Below the pieces are notes generated by a model. It was not told the origin of the DNA. It saw only the letters and a program-made list of their open reading frames with translations, and made no database searches. A stretch of DNA of 64,000 nucleotides, taken from NCBI RefSeq assembly GCF_001427305.1, contig NZ_LMFZ01000045.1, forward strand, positions 184,598 through 248,597, in the 5' to 3' direction. A program made the translations under genes and the position numbers. Below, piece after piece: positions 41,923 to 51,287 of this stretch; position 1 is the stretch's first letter; each line of letters starts with the position of its first letter. The DNA is from Duganella sp. Root1480D1. Lineage in GTDB: Bacteria > Pseudomonadota > Gammaproteobacteria > Burkholderiales > Burkholderiaceae_D.

Positions 41923-42316
41923 TGGCTGGTTCGCTCCAGTAGAAGTACAGGTCCTTCGTCCGTCCAGGCTGCACTTGCACCTCGCGGCGCTGGACCTGCC
42001 CATCGGCCGCCGTCGCCGTCACGCGGTAACGGCCGGGCTCCAGGTTCACGAACATCAGCGGTCCCGCGTCGTGGGCGTTGACATTGGTATGCCCTTTAGC
42101 GTCGGAAATCTCGACCTGCACATCGGAACGGTACTCGCCCGTGCCACGGGTCGCGAAGGTCATGCGCACATTGTAATCGGGCTTGCTTGCCAGCATCTGG
42201 CCGCGCTCTTCAAGGCCCACGCCGCCGGTAACGAATTGCGGCTCATCGGCCGCTACTGCCGCGCCGAGGGCGCTGCAAGCCAGGGTGAAGGCGAAAGTTA
42301 TGTTTCGTACAAACAT
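41909..42316 (-). CDS. Exported carboxypeptidase-regulatory-like domain protein
   Basis: A 135-residue periplasmic protein. The signal peptide MFVRNITFAFTLACSALGAA is cleaved near residue 22. The remainder forms one Ig-like beta domain (VQVEISDAKGHTNVNAHDAG, then LMFVNLEPGRYRVTATAADG), the pattern of carboxypeptidase-regulatory/transthyretin-like folds. Its role is unknown. It is divergent from the TonB receptor gene with a 208-bp AT-richer gap between them. Confidence 0.75.
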   Translation of the reverse strand: MFVRNITFAFTLACSALGAAVAADEPQFVTGGVGLEERGQMLASKPDYNVRMTFATRGTGEYRSDVQVEISDAKGHTNVNAHDAGPLMFVNLEPGRYRVTATAADGQVQRREVQVQPGRTKDLYFYWSEPATIVQ

Positions 42317-42524
42317 GATGCACTCCTTTCCTTTTTCAGGCTTGCCGCCAGTATTGCCCTGTCGGGCCCGGCTCGCTATCAGCCATCGTGTCGTATCTGT
42401 GTCGGGGAAAGCCTACATAACCCTATTTCCTACGTTGCCAAACTGTTAGACTCTTGAACTTTGCTAGCAACAGTTTTAAGCAATGTTGCAAAAATAATCA
42501 TAAAGCAAGGCACTAGGGGTAATC
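42317..42524. promoter_or_regulatory. Divergent promoter region before the TonB receptor operon
   Basis: This 208-bp gap is AT-richer than its surroundings, especially at 42440-42515 (runs such as GTTGCAAAAATAATCATAAA). It must hold the promoters for both flanking genes. AGGGG at 42513-42517 is the ribosome site for the receptor. I could not fix a single convincing -35/-10 pair. Confidence 0.45.
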
Positions 42525-44762
42525 ATGTCGAATTGCGGGGCGAATCTGCGCCCGACCATGCTGGCGGCTGCGGTCTCCAGCATTCTTTGCGCGCCGGTAT
42601 TGGCGCAAAGCCAAACTGAAGAGCAACTGCCGGAAGTCCTCGTGACGGCCCAGCGCGTCGCCGCGCCGGAATCGCGCACGCCGGTCGCCATGTCGGTACT
42701 GACCGGCGAGCAGCTCGAAAAGCTTGGCATCGACAACGCCGCCGGCATCGGCAAGCGGCTGCCCAACGTGCACCTGGACGGTGCCCCTGATGGGCTGCGC
42801 ATCACGATTCGCGGCGTATCCAATTCCGACGTCACCGAAAAAGGCGACCCTTCGGCAGCGTTCATGCAGGACGGGATCTATATCGCCCGCCCGCAAGCCC
42901 AGACCCTCAGCTTCCTCGACGTTGACCGCATTGAAGTGCTGCGCGGCCCGCAAGGCACCCTGTATGGCCGCAATACCACGGCTGGCGTGGTGAACCTCAT
43001 CAGCAACACCCCGGTCCAGCAATGGGAGGGGGCGGCCAGCCTGGCGCTGGGCAATTTCAGTTCGCGTGTCGCCTCCGGCATGTTGAACGTGCCGGTCAAC
43101 GACAAGCTCGCCCTGCGCGCGGCAGTCGCGCTCAACAAGCATGACAGCTACCTGCGCAACGGCCAGGGCACCGGCTATGAGCTGGGTCAGGACCGCGACG
43201 ACCGTGCGGCACGCCTGTCGGCCAGGCTGGCGCTTGGCCCCTCAGCGTCGCTGCTGCTGCGCTATGAGCACGCCACGCAAAACGGCAATATCGACAATAT
43301 CGTCCCCGACACCAATTTCTATAAAGGCGTCGAAGCGGGCAAGCCGGTGTGGCATGACGCGGGCACCGATGCGCAGCTGACCAATTCCTTCAAGCCATTC
43401 AATACCAGGCTTGAACAGGGCTACAACCATAAATCGACGGACAGCTTTGGCGCCGAGCTGTCCTGGAGTCTCGGTCCGGTTACGCTCGACTACCTTGGCT
43501 CGCACCGCAAGCACGAACACAACTTCCTGGCTAATTTCTATTACCGCGTGCAGCCAACGCTCGCGATCGGCGTGCACGAAAACTTCCGGGGCGACCAGCG
43601 CCAGGATTCGCACGAGCTGCGCCTGTCGACCAACGGCAGCGGGCCCCTCAAAGCGCAGGGCGGCCTGTATTACTTCCGCGAAGAGTCGCACCAGCTCTAT
43701 GTATTCCGCGACCTGCAGCTGGTCAAGCTACCCCCGTACTACGTGTTCCCGCACGGCCCGACCATTTCCCGCAGCAAGGCGGCTTTCGGCCAGCTTACCT
43801 ATAGCGTGACTCCAGCGCTGCGCGCCACGGCGGGCCTGCGGTATACGGATGACGACAAGTCGCGCGTCGGCTCGACCAACTTCCAGCAGGCGCTCCAGTT
43901 CAACGCCGCTACCGACTTCAAGATGCTGAACGATGCCACGCTGGCCACGCACAAGACCACCTGGAAGCTGGGCGCCGAGTATGACCTGGCTCCCGCGACA
44001 ATGGTCTACGCCAGCATCGCTACCGGCTACAAATCCGGCGGCTTCAACGATGGCTGCCTGGCCGGTTCGAGCGCGTTGGGCATTCCCTGCCCCGCAGTGA
44101 TAGCGGTGCCTGCCGAAACCCTGTTCTACCAGCCGGAAACGCTGAAATCCTGGGAGGCCGGCCTCAAGTCCCGTTTCTGGAACAAGCGCGCCAGCCTCAA
44201 CCTCGCTGTCTTCAATTACGACTACACCAACCTGCAACTGTCCGGCGTTGCGATCGTGGCCGGGGCGCCGCGCTTCGTCACGCAGAACGCTGGCGCGGCC
44301 AGCGCCAAGGGCCTGGAGCTCGATGGCCAGGTCCGTGCGAGCTCCACCGACAGCCTCACTTACGCCCTGACGCTGCTGGATGCCCATTACGTAAGCTACC
44401 AGCCGAATGGCGTGGTGTCGTGGGCCGGAGAGCCGCTGGACCGCGCCCCGCACTCGGTGTTCAGCCTGGGCTGGGACCACAGCTTCCGCCTGCCGCATGC
44501 CGCACTGACTGCCGGCATCAATGCGCGGCGCAGCGCGGCCTATAACATCAGCGTACCCAGCCAGTTGCTGCAATACCGCGTTCCATCGCGCACCGCCAGC
44601 GACCTGACGTTGGCTTATCGCCCCGACGGCGCCAATTGGAGCCTAATGGCGCATGTAAAGAACCTGGAGGACAAGGTGCAGCCAGTCACCATCGACAGCT
44701 TCGGCATGGCTGCGCCGAGCGATCCAAGGACGTTCGATATCCGTTTCGACTACCACTTTTAA
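42525..44762 (+). CDS. TonB-dependent outer-membrane receptor
   Basis: A 745-residue receptor. The signal peptide ends ...CAPVLAQS (about 28), followed by a TonB-box-like LPEVLVTAQRV. The plug domain runs about 45-160 with IRGVSNSDVTEKGDPSAAFM and VDRIEVLRGPQGTLYGRNTTAGVVN. A 22-strand barrel ends FDIRFDYHF. This variant (VTAQR box, RNTTAGVVN plug) typifies receptors for carbohydrates, polyphenols or other organic compounds rather than classic siderophore receptors. It is the first gene of a probable six-gene operon. Downstream enzyme families suggest a hydrophobic isoprenoid or carotenoid-like substrate (inference). Confidence 0.93.
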   Translation: MSNCGANLRPTMLAAAVSSILCAPVLAQSQTEEQLPEVLVTAQRVAAPESRTPVAMSVLTGEQLEKLGIDNAAGIGKRLPNVHLDGAPDGLRITIRGVSNSDVTEKGDPSAAFMQDGIYIARPQAQTLSFLDVDRIEVLRGPQGTLYGRNTTAGVVNLISNTPVQQWEGAASLALGNFSSRVASGMLNVPVNDKLALRAAVALNKHDSYLRNGQGTGYELGQDRDDRAARLSARLALGPSASLLLRYEHATQNGNIDNIVPDTNFYKGVEAGKPVWHDAGTDAQLTNSFKPFNTRLEQGYNHKSTDSFGAELSWSLGPVTLDYLGSHRKHEHNFLANFYYRVQPTLAIGVHENFRGDQRQDSHELRLSTNGSGPLKAQGGLYYFREESHQLYVFRDLQLVKLPPYYVFPHGPTISRSKAAFGQLTYSVTPALRATAGLRYTDDDKSRVGSTNFQQALQFNAATDFKMLNDATLATHKTTWKLGAEYDLAPATMVYASIATGYKSGGFNDGCLAGSSALGIPCPAVIAVPAETLFYQPETLKSWEAGLKSRFWNKRASLNLAVFNYDYTNLQLSGVAIVAGAPRFVTQNAGAASAKGLELDGQVRASSTDSLTYALTLLDAHYVSYQPNGVVSWAGEPLDRAPHSVFSLGWDHSFRLPHAALTAGINARRSAAYNISVPSQLLQYRVPSRTASDLTLAYRPDGANWSLMAHVKNLEDKVQPVTIDSFGMAAPSDPRTFDIRFDYHF

Positions 44763-44773
44763 TCCGGAGAAGT

Positions 44774-45574
44774 ATGAAGTCGCTGCTGAACCACCTGCCC
44801 CGCATCACCCTCGTCCTCCTGGCTGGCTTCCTGGTTGCGCTGGCATCTCGCAGCTGGGGTGAGACGACCACGCTGCTGATCGTCAGTTCGATCCTGATGT
44901 TTGCCTGCTGCTGGGCCAGTGCCAGCCATTTCCTTGGCCACGCCCCGGCGCTGCGCTTCGTCATCATTGGCGTGGTGGTTGGCTGGTTCGCCGAGGAGAT
45001 GGGCGCGCGTTATGGCTGGTTCTTTGGTTCCTACAACTACACGGACGTGCTGGGTCCGCGCATCGGCTCCGTGCCATTCATCATCCCGCTGATGTGGTTC
45101 GCCCTGTGCTACGTGGCCTACGTGATCTCCAACCTGATCGTCTGGCAGACCCCGACCGATGGCGTGCCATCGACGCTGATGACCTTCATCATGGCCTTCC
45201 TCGGCGCCATGCTCGTCACCGCCTATGACCTGGGCGCCGACCCATACATGGTGTTCACGCTCAAGGCCTGGATCATGACCAAGACCGACGGCGGCTGGTT
45301 TGGCGAGACACTGCAAGGCTTCGTTGGCTGGATGACCATCTCGTTCGCGATCATTTACGGCTTCCGCCTGACGCTGCGCAAAAAGCCGCCGGTTCCGAGC
45401 AGCCGGATCACGCCGCTCTACGCCCTGGTGCCGCTGCTGATTTATGGCGGCAGCATGGTGTTCCAGGCCCTGAAGGGCAATCCGATCGAAACGCGCACCA
45501 TTGCACTGTTCGCCATGGGCATTCCGGTCCTGAGCGGCCTGTGCGGCTGGATGCGCTGGAAGGAAGCCCAATGA
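44774..45574 (+). CDS. Carotenoid biosynthesis family membrane protein (DUF422, CruF-like)
   Basis: A 266-residue protein with about eight membrane helices. GWFAEEMGARYGWFFGSYNY and LGPRIGSVPFIIPLMWFALCYVAY match the DUF422/CruF family, whose characterised members hydrate carotenoid end groups (1',2'-hydratase). GGAGA lies 5 bp before the ATG. It follows the TonB receptor by 11 bp and overlaps the oxygenase gene by 4 bp. No phytoene synthase or desaturase is nearby, so a function on an imported terpenoid, rather than in carotenoid synthesis, is possible. Confidence 0.82.
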   Translation: MKSLLNHLPRITLVLLAGFLVALASRSWGETTTLLIVSSILMFACCWASASHFLGHAPALRFVIIGVVVGWFAEEMGARYGWFFGSYNYTDVLGPRIGSVPFIIPLMWFALCYVAYVISNLIVWQTPTDGVPSTLMTFIMAFLGAMLVTAYDLGADPYMVFTLKAWIMTKTDGGWFGETLQGFVGWMTISFAIIYGFRLTLRKKPPVPSSRITPLYALVPLLIYGGSMVFQALKGNPIETRTIALFAMGIPVLSGLCGWMRWKEAQ

Positions 45575-46935
45575 ACGCTCCTCTAGCAGTCGGGCCGACG
45601 TTGCGCGCCGATCCACTTGCCGACAACACTATCGCAGCCATCCTGCACGGCCACGAAGGCAGCCAGTGGGATGCGATCGCAATCGTCAACCGGCTGCTCG
45701 GACAGTGGCAGACCAACGCCGTGATCGCGGGCTGGCGTGCGCCGGAAGGCACGCCGGCACCAATTGCCGCTGCCCTGGAAAGCTACCTTGCGGCGGGCTC
45801 CCGGCTGCCGGAGTGGGCCGATACGGCCAGGATCGCGCGCGCGGAAGAGCTGTTCTTCGACATGAGCATGCTGTCCTGCAGCCTGCTGTTCTGCGCCAGC
45901 CTGCCCGAATGCTATGTGGTGCCGGACCTGGCCGGGGTGCTGCACGTCGCTGGCCAGCTCGAAACCCATACCGACTACCGTGTGCGTTCCACGGCAGCCA
46001 TGATCTTCCCGGTCATGATGCACGGCGGCCTTACCAGCCCGGAAGGCGGCGGCGTCGCGCAAATCCTCAAGGTACGCCTGATCCACGCCACCATCCGCCA
46101 CCTGATCCTGCGCGGCAATCCTTCCGACGCGGTACAGGATGGCGGCACCGCCGTGGCGCCGATGGACGCGCCATGCCGCAATGTGCACGATACGTTGTAT
46201 AACCATGGTTGGGACATGGCCGCCAAGGGCCTGCCGTGCAACCAGGAAGAACTGGCATATACCCTGCTCACCTTCCACTACATCTTCCTGCGCGGTCTGC
46301 GCAAGCTTGGCCTTGGCCTGCCGCAGCAGGATGAGCAAGCCTACCTGCACACCTGGAACGTGGTTGGACATATCCTCGGCATCGAATCGAGCCTGATGCC
46401 GCACACCATGGAGCAGGCCGAAACGAGTTTCAACGAGATCCAGGCGCGTGCCCGCCTTTCACCCTACCTGCCCGACCCGCGTCCGGAGCTTGGGGCGGCC
46501 TTGATGAAGGCGATGCAGAACCAGATCCCGCTGCGTATCCTGAAGCCCTTCCCGGTCTTGCTCACCCGCTACCTGTGCGGCAAATCCGCGCGCGTTGACC
46601 TGGCGCTCAACCAGCGTGTCAACCTGCTGTCGCGCGCACTGTTCATGACAGGCATGGTCGTGGTGCGGGGCTTTGATGCGCTGGTGCGCCTGGTTTTCCC
46701 CAATTTTTCCATCTGCCGCATGATTACCCGCATCTTCGGTTACCAGTTCACCGTGAAATTCCTGATGGACGAGACCCGCCCCCTGAAACTCCCTCCGGCA
46801 GTACTGAACCAGGTTGACCACGCGGTGCGCGGCTGGGGCAAGGATCCCAAGGCGCCGGCCTGGATGAACGCCCTGGAAGCGCGCCTCTCCGGCCGTGCCT
46901 CGGCCAAGTCTGCTGGAGACCAGCAGCCATGCTGA
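45571..46935 (+). CDS. MpaB/Lcp-family oxygenase (DUF2236)
   Basis: A 454-residue helical protein of the DUF2236 family, which includes the rubber oxygenase Lcp (a b-type heme dioxygenase cleaving polyisoprene) and fungal MpaB, which cleaves a farnesyl side chain. The motif RLIHATIRHLIL provides the R-x2-H-x3-R arrangement that holds the heme in Lcp. GHEGSQWDA and NVVGHILGIESSL are other family-like segments. No Tat or Sec signal is visible, so it is cytoplasmic or membrane-associated. Overlaps of 4 bp and 7 bp with the neighbours show tight co-expression with the CruF-like protein and the hybrid kinase. Confidence 0.8.
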   Translation: MNAPLAVGPTLRADPLADNTIAAILHGHEGSQWDAIAIVNRLLGQWQTNAVIAGWRAPEGTPAPIAAALESYLAAGSRLPEWADTARIARAEELFFDMSMLSCSLLFCASLPECYVVPDLAGVLHVAGQLETHTDYRVRSTAAMIFPVMMHGGLTSPEGGGVAQILKVRLIHATIRHLILRGNPSDAVQDGGTAVAPMDAPCRNVHDTLYNHGWDMAAKGLPCNQEELAYTLLTFHYIFLRGLRKLGLGLPQQDEQAYLHTWNVVGHILGIESSLMPHTMEQAETSFNEIQARARLSPYLPDPRPELGAALMKAMQNQIPLRILKPFPVLLTRYLCGKSARVDLALNQRVNLLSRALFMTGMVVVRGFDALVRLVFPNFSICRMITRIFGYQFTVKFLMDETRPLKLPPAVLNQVDHAVRGWGKDPKAPAWMNALEARLSGRASAKSAGDQQPC

Positions 46936-49900
46936 AGCGCTTTCTCCTTGCCCTGTTCCTGTCCCTGGCTGCGACCCTGTGCCTTGCCGGCGCCACGGCA
47001 GTTGCACCGGTCGAGCCATTGGTGCTCGATGAGCATGCCGGTTCCCATGACGCATGGCCCGCTGTCACGATCCTGAAAGACCCGGGCGGCACCCTGACCG
47101 CCGCCGAAGTCCTGGCAGCGGCGGCCGGATTCCATAAGCCGCAATCGGCTTATGCCACCCTGGGCGTCAACAAGGGTACCGTGGTCTGGGTCCGGATTCC
47201 CGTCTTCGTACCGGCCGACGCCACCGGCGAATGGACGCTGAACATCGATTATTCGCAGATCAACCGGGTCGACGTGTTCGCCGCCACCGACGGTGCACTG
47301 CACAGCCACACGGTGACCGGCAACCTGCAGCCGGTGGTTGCTCCCGGCGGCGGCGGCCGCACGCCGGCGGCGGCGCTGCGCCTGACACCCGGCGCCGATC
47401 ATACGGTCCTGCTGCGCGTGGAAAACGTGGGCTCGATGATCCTGCCGATCCATTTCTCCAAGGCCGCGGTATACCACGCTTCCGCCCTTGCCGAGCAAAT
47501 GCTGCAAGGGATGCTGATTGGCCTCAGCCTGTGCCTCCTGCTATACAGCCTGGCACAATGGGCCAACTTGCGCGAGCCGCTGTTCGGCAAATACGCGCTG
47601 CTGATCGCCGGCACCACCCTGTTCTCTTTCGAATTTTTCGGCCTTGGCAGCCAGTACATCTGGCGCGACAACGTCTGGATGACGCTGCACGCCGGCGGCC
47701 TGTTCGCGTTGATGGCCTCCTGCGGCGGCTACCTGTTCGTCGAACAATCGCTGGCGCGCCCCGGCGTCGATCGCACTTTCTCGACCCTGATGAAGGCCGG
47801 CGCTGCCCTCGCGGCCCTGTTTGCCGTTGCCTATTGCCTTGACGTGATCAGTGTCGAAGGCCTGGTCATCATTGTCAGCACCCTGGGCTTGCTGCCGATG
47901 CTGCTTGGCCTGCCGGGCGCCTACAAGCGTGCCCGCGCCGGCGACTCGGTCGGCATCTACTTCATGGTGGGCTGGGCGGTCAGCTTCCTGTCGTCCGTGG
48001 TCCTGAGCCAGGTCATCAGCGGCAAGCTGGCAGCCAACTTCTGGACCATGCACGCCCTTCAGTTCGGCAATGCCTTCGACATGCTGGTCTTCATGCGCAT
48101 TCTCGGCCTGCGCACCAAGGCCATGCAGAACGCCATGCTGCGCGCCGAAGCGGCCACCCGCCTGAAGTCGGACTTCCTGGCCAATATGAGCCACGAGATC
48201 CGCACCCCGATGAACGCCATTATCGGCATGAGCCGCCTGGCGCTGATGACCGACCCGAGCCCGAAGCAGCGCAACTACCTCTCCAAGATCCTTGGCGCGG
48301 GAGAGCACCTGCTCGGCATCATCAATGACATCCTCGACTTCTCCAAGATCGAAGCCGGCAAGCTGGCGTTGGAAGCGGCGCCGTTCAGCCTGGATGAAAT
48401 GCTGGACCACCTGTCCACCCTGACTGCCATCAAAACCGATGCGCGCAAAGTGGAACTGGTGTTCCGTGTCGAGCGCGGCGTACCGCAAAAGCTGGTCGGC
48501 GATCCGTTGCGCCTCGGCCAGGTGCTGATCAACCTCACCAATAATGCCGTCAAGTTCACCGAGCGCGGCGAAATAGTGGTGGCCGTCAAGGCCGTCGACC
48601 GCTCGCAGGACGGCGTGGTGCTGCAGTTCAGCGTCAGCGATACCGGCATCGGCATGAGCGAAGAACAGCTTGCGCGCCTGTTCCAGTCCTTCAACCAGGC
48701 CGACAGTTCGATCACCCGCAAATACGGCGGCACCGGCCTGGGCCTGAGCATTTCCCGCCAACTGGTGGAACTGATGGGCGGCAGCATCAAGGTCACCAGC
48801 ACCCCGGGCGTAGGCAGCCGCTTCAGCTTCACCGTCAAGCTCGGCGTCAGCGACGCCAGCACCGAACCGGTGGCCTCGGCGACCGGCGGCCTGCAGCAGG
48901 CCCGCGTGCTGGTAGTGGACGACAGCGCCACGGCACGCGAAGCGCTGGTGGAAATGCTGGGCACCTTCGGCGTGGCCGCCCACAGCGCAAGCTCCGGCGA
49001 ACAGTCGCTGAACATGCTGGTGCGCGGCGTCGAAACCGGCATGCCGTACCAGGTGGTGCTGATGGACTACATGATGCCGGGCTGGGACGGGGTTGAAACC
49101 ATTCACCGCATCCATGCCGATCCCCGCTTCGCCGCGCCGCCGTCGATCCTGATGGTCAGCGCCTGTACCCGCGAAACGGTGTTGCAGGAAGAAGGCGAGT
49201 TGCCGCTGCAAGGCTTCCTGACCAAGCCAGTCGGTCCGGCATTGCTGTATCACAGCCTGCTGCAAGTGCTGCGGCCGGAAATCGCACAACCGGCCTCCCT
49301 GCAGGGTGAGCAGCGCGGCGTGCCGGCAGAGGAGCTGACCAGGCTGCACGGCGCCCGCGTCCTGCTGGTGGAGGACAATGCCAATAACCGCGAAGTCGCG
49401 GTCGACTTCCTGGAAACCGTGCGGGTGCACGTCGATGTCGCCGTGCATGGCGGCGAAGCGGTGCAGATGGTCCAGCAAGGCGATTACGACCTGGTGCTGA
49501 TGGACGTGCAAATGCAGGTCGTGGACGGCCTGGCCGCAACCCGCCAGATTCGCGCCATCGAGGCCCTGCGTCACCTGCCGATCCTGGCAATGACGGCCCA
49601 CGCCATGCCGGAAGACCAGGCCAAGAGCCTGGAAGCCGGCATGAACGACCACATCACCAAGCCGATCGACCCGGACGTGCTGTTCCGCGCGATGCTGAAA
49701 TGGATCGATCCTTCGCGCCTGGTCGGCCGCATTATTCCAGGTGCGCCAGCCGCTGAGCCCTCTGCCGCCGCGGTTGCCGTGGCCTATCCGCCGTTGGCAG
49801 GCGTCGACTGGCAATACGCACTGGCGCGCGCCGAGCGCGATCCGGCCACCCTCGCCAAGCGCATGCGCAGCTTCTGCACCGAATACGGCGACGGCCCGGG

Positions 49901-50384
49901 CCAGCTGGCCGCAGCGCTGGCCGACGGCAACTGGGACCAGGTCGAGCGACTCGCGCACAACCTCAAGTCCAGCGCGACCTACCTCGGCGCCCTCGGGCTC
50001 GCCCAACTGGCCGACATCGTCGAAGCCGGCATCCGCGACGGCCGTCCTGAACGCTGCAGCAGGGAAGCAGCCGACATGGCCAAGGCGCTTGGCATCATCC
50101 TGGCCGGCTTCGCCAACGCCTTGCAGCCGTCGGCCGAGGCCGGCGGAAGTCAGGCCGCCGATTTCGGCCGCCTGCTGCGCGAACTGGACGCCTACCTGCG
50201 GGCCGACGATGCCCGCTCGGAGGATTTGTTGACTGAACTGAGCGCCCTGCTGGCCGGCTCCGGCCACGCTGCACTGCTGGCGCGCATCCAGCGTGCGGTC
50301 GACGAGATCGAATATCATGATGCCTTGCAGCCGCTGGCCGAACTCGCACAGGCACTCGGCATCGATATGGAAATGAGCGCATGA
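46929..50384 (+). CDS. 7TMR-DISM hybrid sensor histidine kinase (HK-REC-REC-Hpt)
   Basis: A 1151-residue kinase. After a signal peptide (1-22) comes a periplasmic 7TMR-DISM extracellular domain (about 30-175), then seven helices (about 185-400). HisKA FLANMSHEIRTPMN is at about 416. ATPase N-box NLTNNAVKFTERGE and G-box GGTGLGLSIS follow near 535 and 600. Receiver 1 is at about 657-770 (VLMDYMMPGWDG), receiver 2 at about 808-925 (VLMDVQMQVVDG), and Hpt LAHNLKSSATYLG near 1008. DISM domains often bind carbohydrates or lipids. The stop overlaps the next REC-GGDEF gene by 4 bp, so a full phosphorelay to c-di-GMP output is likely. Confidence 0.92.
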   Translation: MLKRFLLALFLSLAATLCLAGATAVAPVEPLVLDEHAGSHDAWPAVTILKDPGGTLTAAEVLAAAAGFHKPQSAYATLGVNKGTVVWVRIPVFVPADATGEWTLNIDYSQINRVDVFAATDGALHSHTVTGNLQPVVAPGGGGRTPAAALRLTPGADHTVLLRVENVGSMILPIHFSKAAVYHASALAEQMLQGMLIGLSLCLLLYSLAQWANLREPLFGKYALLIAGTTLFSFEFFGLGSQYIWRDNVWMTLHAGGLFALMASCGGYLFVEQSLARPGVDRTFSTLMKAGAALAALFAVAYCLDVISVEGLVIIVSTLGLLPMLLGLPGAYKRARAGDSVGIYFMVGWAVSFLSSVVLSQVISGKLAANFWTMHALQFGNAFDMLVFMRILGLRTKAMQNAMLRAEAATRLKSDFLANMSHEIRTPMNAIIGMSRLALMTDPSPKQRNYLSKILGAGEHLLGIINDILDFSKIEAGKLALEAAPFSLDEMLDHLSTLTAIKTDARKVELVFRVERGVPQKLVGDPLRLGQVLINLTNNAVKFTERGEIVVAVKAVDRSQDGVVLQFSVSDTGIGMSEEQLARLFQSFNQADSSITRKYGGTGLGLSISRQLVELMGGSIKVTSTPGVGSRFSFTVKLGVSDASTEPVASATGGLQQARVLVVDDSATAREALVEMLGTFGVAAHSASSGEQSLNMLVRGVETGMPYQVVLMDYMMPGWDGVETIHRIHADPRFAAPPSILMVSACTRETVLQEEGELPLQGFLTKPVGPALLYHSLLQVLRPEIAQPASLQGEQRGVPAEELTRLHGARVLLVEDNANNREVAVDFLETVRVHVDVAVHGGEAVQMVQQGDYDLVLMDVQMQVVDGLAATRQIRAIEALRHLPILAMTAHAMPEDQAKSLEAGMNDHITKPIDPDVLFRAMLKWIDPSRLVGRIIPGAPAAEPSAAAVAVAYPPLAGVDWQYALARAERDPATLAKRMRSFCTEYGDGPGQLAAALADGNWDQVERLAHNLKSSATYLGALGLAQLADIVEAGIRDGRPERCSREAADMAKALGIILAGFANALQPSAEAGGSQAADFGRLLRELDAYLRADDARSEDLLTELSALLAGSGHAALLARIQRAVDEIEYHDALQPLAELAQALGIDMEMSA

Positions 50385-51286
50385 GCCAGGAGACACAAAA
50401 AGTTCTGATCGCAGATGACGACGGCATCAACCGCCAGGTCCTCGCGACCTTGCTGAAGCCGGAGTATGTAGTGCTGCTGGCCAAGACCGGTGAGCAAGCC
50501 ATCGAGCGCGCACAACGCCACCTGCCGGACCTGCTGATGCTGGATGTGATGCTGCCCGATATGGACGGCTATGAAGTCCTGCGCCGCCTGCGCGCCGATC
50601 CAGCTACCGCCAACATCGAGGTCATCTTCATCACCGGCATGGGCCGGCCGGAAGACGAGGCCCGTGGCCTCAAGCTGGGCGCGGCCGACTACATTACCAA
50701 GCCCTTCAACGCCACGGTCGTGATGGCGCGCGTCGCCACCCACCTCGAAGTTGTGCGCCAGCGCCGCTTGCTCGAGCACCTGGCGCATATGGACGGCCTG
50801 ACCGAGCTGGCCAATCGCCGCCGCTTCGATGAAGCCTACGAGAGCGAATGGCAGCGTGCCAACCGCCACGCGCACACCATTTCGGTGGCGCTGCTGGACA
50901 TCGACTGCTTCAAGCAGTACAACGATCATTACGGCCACCCGGCCGGCGACCGTGCCCTGCGTGCGGTGGCGCGCGTGGCGCGCAACGCCATGCGCCGCCC
51001 GTGCGATGTGGCAGCCCGCTACGGCGGCGAAGAACTGGTAGTGCTGATGCCTGAAACGGATGCGGCGCAGGCACTCTATGTGGCAGAGGGAATCCGCGAA
51101 GCAGTCGCGCAGCTGCTGATCCCGCACGAACAGTCCGTTGCCAGCCCGGTGCTGACGGTCAGCATTGGCGGCGCCACCCTGCCGCCGGGCAGCCGGGAAA
51201 CAGCTCCGGCCCTGTTCGAAGCCGCCGATGCGGCCTTGTACCGCGCCAAGGAGGCCGGCCGCAACCGCGTCAATTGGAGGATGTGA
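50381..51286 (+). CDS. Response regulator with degenerate GGDEF output
   Basis: A 301-residue REC-GGDEF protein. The receiver has VLIADDDGINRQVLATLL, phosphoacceptor in LLMLDVMLPDMDG (about residue 52) and ITKPFNA (Lys about 102). In the GGDEF domain the signature reads GGEEL instead of GGEEF, preceded by a canonical I-site RPCD. The Phe-to-Leu change may reduce but need not abolish diguanylate cyclase activity. Its start is coupled to the hybrid kinase, which should phosphorylate it. It may act as a cyclase or a c-di-GMP binding effector. Confidence 0.88.
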   Translation: MSQETQKVLIADDDGINRQVLATLLKPEYVVLLAKTGEQAIERAQRHLPDLLMLDVMLPDMDGYEVLRRLRADPATANIEVIFITGMGRPEDEARGLKLGAADYITKPFNATVVMARVATHLEVVRQRRLLEHLAHMDGLTELANRRRFDEAYESEWQRANRHAHTISVALLDIDCFKQYNDHYGHPAGDRALRAVARVARNAMRRPCDVAARYGGEELVVLMPETDAAQALYVAEGIREAVAQLLIPHEQSVASPVLTVSIGGATLPPGSRETAPALFEAADAALYRAKEAGRNRVNWRM

Positions 51287-51287
51287 T

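Noticed and set aside
47541..50396. 951-codon open frame antisense to the 7TMR-DISM kinase
   Set aside because: It is a shadow of the kinase gene, rich in Gln, His and Arg, without a ribosome site or recognisable domain.
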